From: REEB95 sp035934235
GTDB lineage: Bacteria; Pseudomonadota; Alphaproteobacteria; ATCC43930; CGMCC-115725
Direction of reading: 5' to 3'
Length of the DNA stretch: 8,752 nt
Assembly: GCA_035934235.1 (NCBI GenBank)
Contig: DASYYB010000005.1
Span: 1-8,752, forward strand
Positions within the stretch are counted from its first letter, which is position 1. The number at the start of each line of letters is the position of its first letter. A program made the translations under genes and the position numbers. Shown piece by piece: positions 5,214-8,752 of this stretch. Below the pieces are notes generated by a model that saw only the letters and a list, made by a program, of their open reading frames with translations, did no database searches and was not told the DNA's origin.

Positions 5214-6992
5214 ATGGCGGCGCAACCAGAAATCCGGGAGTTGAACGGAGCCGAAATCGTGATCCGCGCCTTGATCGATCAGGGCGTCGAGGTCGTCTTC
5301 GGCTATCCCGGTGGCGCCGTGCTGCCGATCTACGACGCGTTGTTCAAACAGAACCGCCTGCGCCACATCCTGGTGCGGCACGAGCAGGGCGCGGTGCACG
5401 CTGCCGAAGGTTACGCGCGCTCGTCGGGCAAGGTCGGCGTCGTGCTGGTCACCAGCGGCCCCGGCGCCACCAACACGGTCACCGGCCTTACCGACGCGCT
5501 GATGGATTCGGTGCCCGTCGTTTGCCTCACCGGCCAGGTGCCGACGCATCTCATCGGCAACGACGCGTTTCAGGAAGCCGACACCACCGGCATTACCCGG
5601 CCGTGCACCAAGCACAATTATCTGGTGAAAGACGTCAACGATCTGGCGCGCGTCCTCCACGAGGCGTTCACGGTCGCGCGGACCGGCCGGCCGGGGCCTG
5701 TCGTCGTCGATCTTCCCAAGGACGTGTTGTTCGCGAACGGTCTCTACCTGCCGCCGGAGAGCGCGCCGGCGCGCAAATCCTACCGGCCGCAAACCAAGCC
5801 GGAGGCGGCCCGGATCGCCGCGGCGGCGCAGTTGATCATGACGGCGAAGAAGCCGTTGTTTTACGCTGGCGGCGGCCTGATCAATTCCGGGCCGCGCGCC
5901 TGCACGCTGTTCACCGAGTTCGTGCGTCTCACCGGTTTTCCGGTGACGCTGACCCTGATGGGGCTCGGCGCGTATCCGGCGACGGATAAACAGTATCTCG
6001 GCCTCGTCGGCATGCACGGCACGTTCGAATCGAACAACGCGATGCATGATTGCGACCTGATGATCAACATCGGCGCGCGCTTCGACGACCGCGTTACCGG
6101 CAAGGTCGCCGCGTTCGCGCCGCATTCGCGCAAGATTCACGTCGACATCGATCCGTCGTCGATCAACAAGAACGTGCGTGTCGATCTCGCCATTGTCGGC
6201 GATTGCGCCGAGGTGCTAACGGCGTTGCTCGCCGAGCTCCAGGCGCAAAAATACAAGGCAGATCCCGCACGCATCGCGCCGTGGTGGAAGCAGATCGAAA
6301 CCTGGCGTAAGCGCGACAGCCTGCGTTATGCCAAATCCGACGCGATCATCAAGCCGCAATATGCGATCGAGCGGCTCTACGCCCTGACCCGCGGCCGCGA
6401 CGTCTTCATCACGACGGAAGTCGGTCAGCACCAGATGTGGGCGGCGCAGCTCTTCAAGTTCGACCAGCCGTTCCACTGGATGACGTCGGGCGGCCTCGGC
6501 ACCATGGGTTACGGTCTGCCGGCGGCGATGGGCGTGCAGCTCGCGCATCCCGATGCGCTGGTCATCGACATCGCCGGCGAGGCGTCGATCCTGATGAACA
6601 TCCAGGAGATGTCGACCATCTGCCAGTACCGCCTGCCTGTGAAGGCGTTCATCCTGAACAACCAGTACATGGGCATGGTGCGGCAGTGGCAAGAATTGCT
6701 GCACGGCGGCCGCTATTCAGAGAGTTACACCGCGGCGCTGCCGGATTTCGTCAAGCTCGCCGAGGCGTTCGGCGCGGTTGGCATGCGCGCCGAGAAGCCG
6801 GCCGACGTCGATCGCGTCATCAAGGAGATGATCGCGGTGGACCGCCCGGTGATCGTCGATGTCGCGGTCGATCCGGCGGAAAACTGTTTCCCGATGATCC
6901 CGTCGGGCGCGGCGCACAACGAAATGCTGCTCGGTCCCGAGGACAAACAGGCGTCCGGCCCAATCTCGGAAGAGGGCATGGTCCTGGTCTGA
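5214..6992 (+). CDS. ilvB: Acetolactate synthase large (catalytic) subunit
   Basis: The 592-residue thiamine-diphosphate enzyme condenses two pyruvates to acetolactate, or pyruvate with 2-oxobutyrate, at the head of Val/Leu/Ile synthesis. The order is typical: an N-terminal PYR domain with FGYPGG and catalytic Glu57 in RHEQGAVHAAEG; a central FAD-binding domain (about 200-330, KPLFYAGGG, RFDDRVTGK); and a C-terminal PP domain with EVGQHQMWAAQ, GGLGTMGYGLPAA, the metal motif at 455-458, Asn482-Asn483, and MGMVRQWQELLHGGRYSESY. The metal motif reads GEAS, with Glu456 where Asp is usual. The ATG is chosen for its GCAGGG site and because MAAQPEIRELNGAE is a normal start; the frame is open upstream, with a possible TTG at 5157. 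It is first in an ilvB-ilvN-ilvC operon. ilvI is an equally valid name. Confidence 0.97.
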   Translation: MAAQPEIRELNGAEIVIRALIDQGVEVVFGYPGGAVLPIYDALFKQNRLRHILVRHEQGAVHAAEGYARSSGKVGVVLVTSGPGATNTVTGLTDALMDSVPVVCLTGQVPTHLIGNDAFQEADTTGITRPCTKHNYLVKDVNDLARVLHEAFTVARTGRPGPVVVDLPKDVLFANGLYLPPESAPARKSYRPQTKPEAARIAAAAQLIMTAKKPLFYAGGGLINSGPRACTLFTEFVRLTGFPVTLTLMGLGAYPATDKQYLGLVGMHGTFESNNAMHDCDLMINIGARFDDRVTGKVAAFAPHSRKIHVDIDPSSINKNVRVDLAIVGDCAEVLTALLAELQAQKYKADPARIAPWWKQIETWRKRDSLRYAKSDAIIKPQYAIERLYALTRGRDVFITTEVGQHQMWAAQLFKFDQPFHWMTSGGLGTMGYGLPAAMGVQLAHPDALVIDIAGEASILMNIQEMSTICQYRLPVKAFILNNQYMGMVRQWQELLHGGRYSESYTAALPDFVKLAEAFGAVGMRAEKPADVDRVIKEMIAVDRPVIVDVAVDPAENCFPMIPSGAAHNEMLLGPEDKQASGPISEEGMVLV

Positions 6993-6999
6993 GATCGCG

Positions 7000-7512
7000 A
7001 TGACTGCTCCGGAAACCGTCGAAAAGCACACCATGGCCGTGCTCGTGGACAACGAGCCCGGCGTGCTTGCGCGCGTCATCGGCCTGTTCTCGGGCCGTGG
7101 CTACAACATCGAAAGCCTCACCGTCGCCGAGACCGATCCCAAGAACAAGCTGTCGCGCATCACCATCGTCACGTCGGGCACGCCGATGATCATCGAGCAG
7201 ATCAAGGCGCAGTTGAACCGCATCGTGCCGGTGCACGGTGTGCACGATCTCGGCGAGGAAGGAGCGTTCGTCGAACGCGAGCTCGCGCTGGTCAAGGTCA
7301 CCGGTGGCGCGGAGACCCGCGCCGAAACCCTGCGCGTCGCGAACATCTTCCACGCCCGCGTGGTCGATACCACGTCCGAGAGCTATGTTTTCGAGATGAC
7401 CGGCTCGACCGAGAAGCTCGACGCTTTCATCAACTTGATGGCGCCGCTTGGCGTCGTCGATATTTCCCGCACCGGCGTCGTCGCGATCTCGCGCGGCTCC
7501 GGCAAGTTCTGA
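7000..7512 (+). CDS. ilvN: Acetolactate synthase small (regulatory) subunit
   Basis: The 170-residue protein has an N-terminal ACT domain (about 10-85) followed by the conserved C-terminal ALS small-subunit domain (about 95-165). It binds the large subunit, raises its activity and confers feedback inhibition by valine. The segment DNEPGVLARVIGLFSGRGYNIESLTV-like (17-42) aligns closely with E. coli IlvH; Asn18, Gly21 and Asn36 occupy positions linked there to valine binding or resistance, so the protein is likely feedback-sensitive. VKVTGGAETRAE and IFHARVVDTT are typical of the C-terminal domain. It starts seven bases after the ilvB stop with only a weak GAG upstream, so translational coupling is likely and would keep subunit levels matched. 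ilvH is the alternative name. Confidence 0.97.
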   Translation: MTAPETVEKHTMAVLVDNEPGVLARVIGLFSGRGYNIESLTVAETDPKNKLSRITIVTSGTPMIIEQIKAQLNRIVPVHGVHDLGEEGAFVERELALVKVTGGAETRAETLRVANIFHARVVDTTSESYVFEMTGSTEKLDAFINLMAPLGVVDISRTGVVAISRGSGKF

Positions 7513-7531
7513 TCCAACCGTTTTCGCCTTC

Positions 7532-7538
7532 GGAGGAG
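7532..7538 (+). promoter_or_regulatory. Strong ribosome binding site of ilvC
   Basis: GGAGGAG lies seven bases before the ilvC ATG, a near-perfect Shine-Dalgarno sequence and by far the best in the window. It contrasts with the weak ilvN site and the sequestered ilvB site, so ilvC translation is probably independent of the upstream cistrons and higher. Confidence 0.85.
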
Positions 7539-7545
7539 TTTTTCC

Positions 7546-8565
7546 ATGCGTGTTTATTACGATCGCGACGCCGACGTGAACCTGATCAAGGGCAAGAAGG
7601 TCCTGGTCGTCGGTTATGGCAGCCAAGGTCACGCCCATGCCATGAACCTGCGCGACAGCGGCGTGAAAGAGGTGCGCGTCGCGCTGCGGCCCGGCTCGGC
7701 CACCGCCAAGAAAGCGGAAGCCGCCAAGTTCCAGGTCGTCTCGCCCGCCGATGGCGCCAAATGGGCGGATGTGGTCATGGTCCTCACGCCCGACGAACTG
7801 CAGGCCAAGCTCTACAACGACGATTTGAAGCCGAACATGCGGCCGGACACGGCACTCGCTTTCGCGCACGGCTTCAACATCCATTTTAAGCTGATCGAGC
7901 CGCGTCCCGACATGGACGTGTTCATGATCGCGCCCAAAGGGCCAGGTCACACCGTGCGCGCGGAATACGTGCGCGGCGGTGGTGTGCCGTGTCTCGTCGC
8001 GGTGGCGCAAAATCCGTCGGCCAATGCGCTTGAGCTCGCGCTCAGCTACGCCTCGGCGATCGGTGGCGGCCGCGCCGGCGTGATCGAGACGACCTTCAAG
8101 GAAGAGTGCGAAACCGATCTCTTCGGCGAGCAGTGCGTTCTGTGCGGCGGCCTTACCTCTCTGATCATGGCCGGCTATGAAACGCTGGTCGAGGCGGGCT
8201 ATGCACCCGAGATGGCGTACTTCGAGTGCCTGCACGAAGTGAAATTGATCGTCGATTTGATGTACGAGGGCGGCATCGCCAACATGCGTTACTCGGTGTC
8301 GAACACCGCTGAGTACGGCGACTACGTAAGCGGCCCACGCGTCATCGATGCGCGCGTCAAAGCGGAAATGAAACGCGTGCTCGACGACATTCAGTCCGGA
8401 CGCTTCGCGCGCGAATGGGTGCTCGAGAACGCGGCGGGGCAGGCGAGCTTCAAGGCAATGCGCCGGCGCGGCGCCGAACATCCGCTGGAGCAGATCGGCG
8501 AAAAACTGCGCGCCATGATGCCTTGGATTTCGGCCAACCGACTGGTCGACAAATCCAAGAACTAG
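7546..8565 (+). CDS. ilvC: Ketol-acid reductoisomerase (NADP+), class I
   Basis: The 339-residue enzyme isomerises and reduces acetolactate or acetohydroxybutyrate to the dihydroxy acid, the step after IlvBN. The length fits class I (short) enzymes. An N-terminal Rossmann domain has the GYGSQGHAHA motif (23-32) and a cofactor loop LRPGSAT (Arg48, Ser51) suited to NADPH. FAHGFNIHF carries the conserved active-site His. The C-terminal knotted helical domain holds the Mg-binding acids: Asp191 and Glu195 in ETDLFGEQ, and Glu227 and Glu231 in FECLHEVKL. No key residue is missing. A strong GGAGGAG site fixes the start, 33 bases after ilvN. It is the last gene of the ilvBNC operon, followed by a hairpin at its stop codon and a terminator-like structure. 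Confidence 0.98.
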   Translation: MRVYYDRDADVNLIKGKKVLVVGYGSQGHAHAMNLRDSGVKEVRVALRPGSATAKKAEAAKFQVVSPADGAKWADVVMVLTPDELQAKLYNDDLKPNMRPDTALAFAHGFNIHFKLIEPRPDMDVFMIAPKGPGHTVRAEYVRGGGVPCLVAVAQNPSANALELALSYASAIGGGRAGVIETTFKEECETDLFGEQCVLCGGLTSLIMAGYETLVEAGYAPEMAYFECLHEVKLIVDLMYEGGIANMRYSVSNTAEYGDYVSGPRVIDARVKAEMKRVLDDIQSGRFAREWVLENAAGQASFKAMRRRGAEHPLEQIGEKLRAMMPWISANRLVDKSKN

Positions 8566-8566
8566 C

Positions 8567-8585
8567 GTGGCCGGACACCGGTCAC
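8567..8585 (+). repeat. Tight hairpin directly after the ilvC stop
   Basis: GTGGCCGG (8567-8574) pairs with CCGGTCAC (8578-8585): eight pairs including one G-T wobble, closed by an ACA triloop. It begins one base after the ilvC TAG. There is no T-run, so it is not an intrinsic terminator by itself. It may protect the mRNA 3' end or pause polymerase. Confidence 0.4.
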
Positions 8586-8613
8586 CGCCACAGAAAGCTT
8601 GCGGTTCCTCAGC

Positions 8614-8649
8614 AAGCCGGGCTAAACATAGTACCGGCCTTGATTTTTT
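8614..8649 (+). terminator. Likely Rho-independent terminator of ilvBNC
   Basis: AAGCCGG (8614-8620) pairs with CCGGC-C-TT (8634-8641): seven pairs with one bulged C. Inside the 13-base loop, CTA and TAG (8622-8624 and 8629-8631) can form a further small stem. A run of six T follows at 8644-8649. The stem is modest and the run is offset by GA, so it may be leaky. An upstream alternative hairpin (8597-8617) uses part of the left arm. Confidence 0.55.
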
Positions 8650-8680
8650 CGCCTTACCAGGGAACCGGCCAGCGGCGCCA

Positions 8681-8752
8681 GTGACGACGCGGGTCGATAG
8701 AAAGCGGGCAAATATGGCCATGACGTTCGCAGGCAGGGTTATTCGGGCGTTT
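8681..8752 (+). CDS. Possible start of the next gene, cut by the window edge
   Basis: An open frame runs to the right edge from ATG codons at 8714 and 8720, with an in-frame GTG at 8681. From 8714 only 13 residues are visible (MAMTFAGRVIRAF). No convincing ribosome site precedes any of these starts, and the fragment is too short to recognise. It lies after the presumed terminator, so it would need its own promoter, which I do not see. It may be chance. Confidence 0.15.
   Translation, partial: MTTRVDRKRANMAMTFAGRVIRAF

Noticed and set aside
5188..5244. A possible 18-codon upstream ORF (GTG start) overlapping the ilvB start, considered as an attenuator leader peptide
   Set aside because: It contains no Ile, Leu or Val codons apart from the start codon, overlaps the ilvB start and is not followed by a terminator, so it does not fit an ilv leader peptide.
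5120..5989. A 289-codon plus-strand frame overlapping the start of ilvB, from a GTG at 5120
   Set aside because: It is out of frame with ilvB, Arg/Gly/Ala-rich, and unrelated to any family I know; it is a GC-driven shadow.
5103..6140. A 345-codon minus-strand frame opposite ilvB
   Set aside because: Same reason: antisense to conserved IlvB sequence, low-complexity charged composition, no family resemblance.
6820..8721. A 633-codon open frame on the minus strand opposite ilvN and ilvC
   Set aside because: It lies antisense to two unmistakable genes, shows an Arg/His/Asp-rich composition typical of the reverse frame of GC-rich coding DNA, and has no recognisable domain.
1..8752. Searched by eye for CRISPR repeats, insertion-sequence ends, transposase or integrase genes, tRNA or rRNA genes and defence or toxin-antitoxin genes
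   Set aside because: None seen. All genes are intact core genes with uniform GC-rich coding character; the only composition shift is the A/T-rich end of miaA, best explained by a promoter.

Overview
The window is a compact, high-GC chromosomal segment with housekeeping genes on both strands, little intergenic space, and no mobile element, CRISPR array, tRNA or rRNA that I can see. The protein sequences (a DegP/MucD-type protease behind hflC, an IlvB with the ILNNQYMGMVRQWQ-type C-terminal region, a SerB with an N-terminal extension) and the gene order suggest an alphaproteobacterium, probably Hyphomicrobiales (Bradyrhizobium/Rhodoplanes-like). That placement is inference from sequence character, not a search result.

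Layout. Positions 1-2495 (+) hold a membrane and envelope quality-control cluster: the 3' part of hflC, a 61-aa DUF2065 membrane protein, and a periplasmic Do-like serine protease (degP/htrA family). Positions 2503-4069 (-) hold a MarC-family membrane protein downstream of serB (phosphoserine phosphatase). The protease and marC genes converge with only 7 bases between their stop codons. serB and miaA (tRNA dimethylallyltransferase, +) diverge from a 66-base gap. Positions 5214-8565 (+) hold ilvB-ilvN-ilvC, which encode the first two steps of branched-chain amino acid synthesis: both acetolactate synthase subunits, then ketol-acid reductoisomerase. An intrinsic-terminator-like hairpin follows ilvC, and a possible next gene begins at the right edge.

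How the genes work together. HflC (with HflK, outside the window) modulates FtsH at the inner membrane, and DegP handles misfolded periplasmic protein. IlvB and IlvN form the holoenzyme that makes acetolactate, which IlvC reduces and isomerises. SerB completes serine synthesis, and MiaA modifies A37 of tRNAs that read UNN codons.

I did not find a novel multi-gene system; this is core genome. The points most worth a second look are regulatory or at single residues. First, the ilvB 5' leader has two adjacent hairpins, the second sequestering the ilvB ribosome binding site, below a promoter-like pair embedded in the end of miaA. Second, two Asp-to-Glu replacements sit at key acidic positions: the SerB catalytic DxD motif, and the IlvB GD(G/A)S thiamine-diphosphate/metal motif. 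Third, miaA may be leaderless. Fourth, mutually exclusive hairpins lie behind ilvC.
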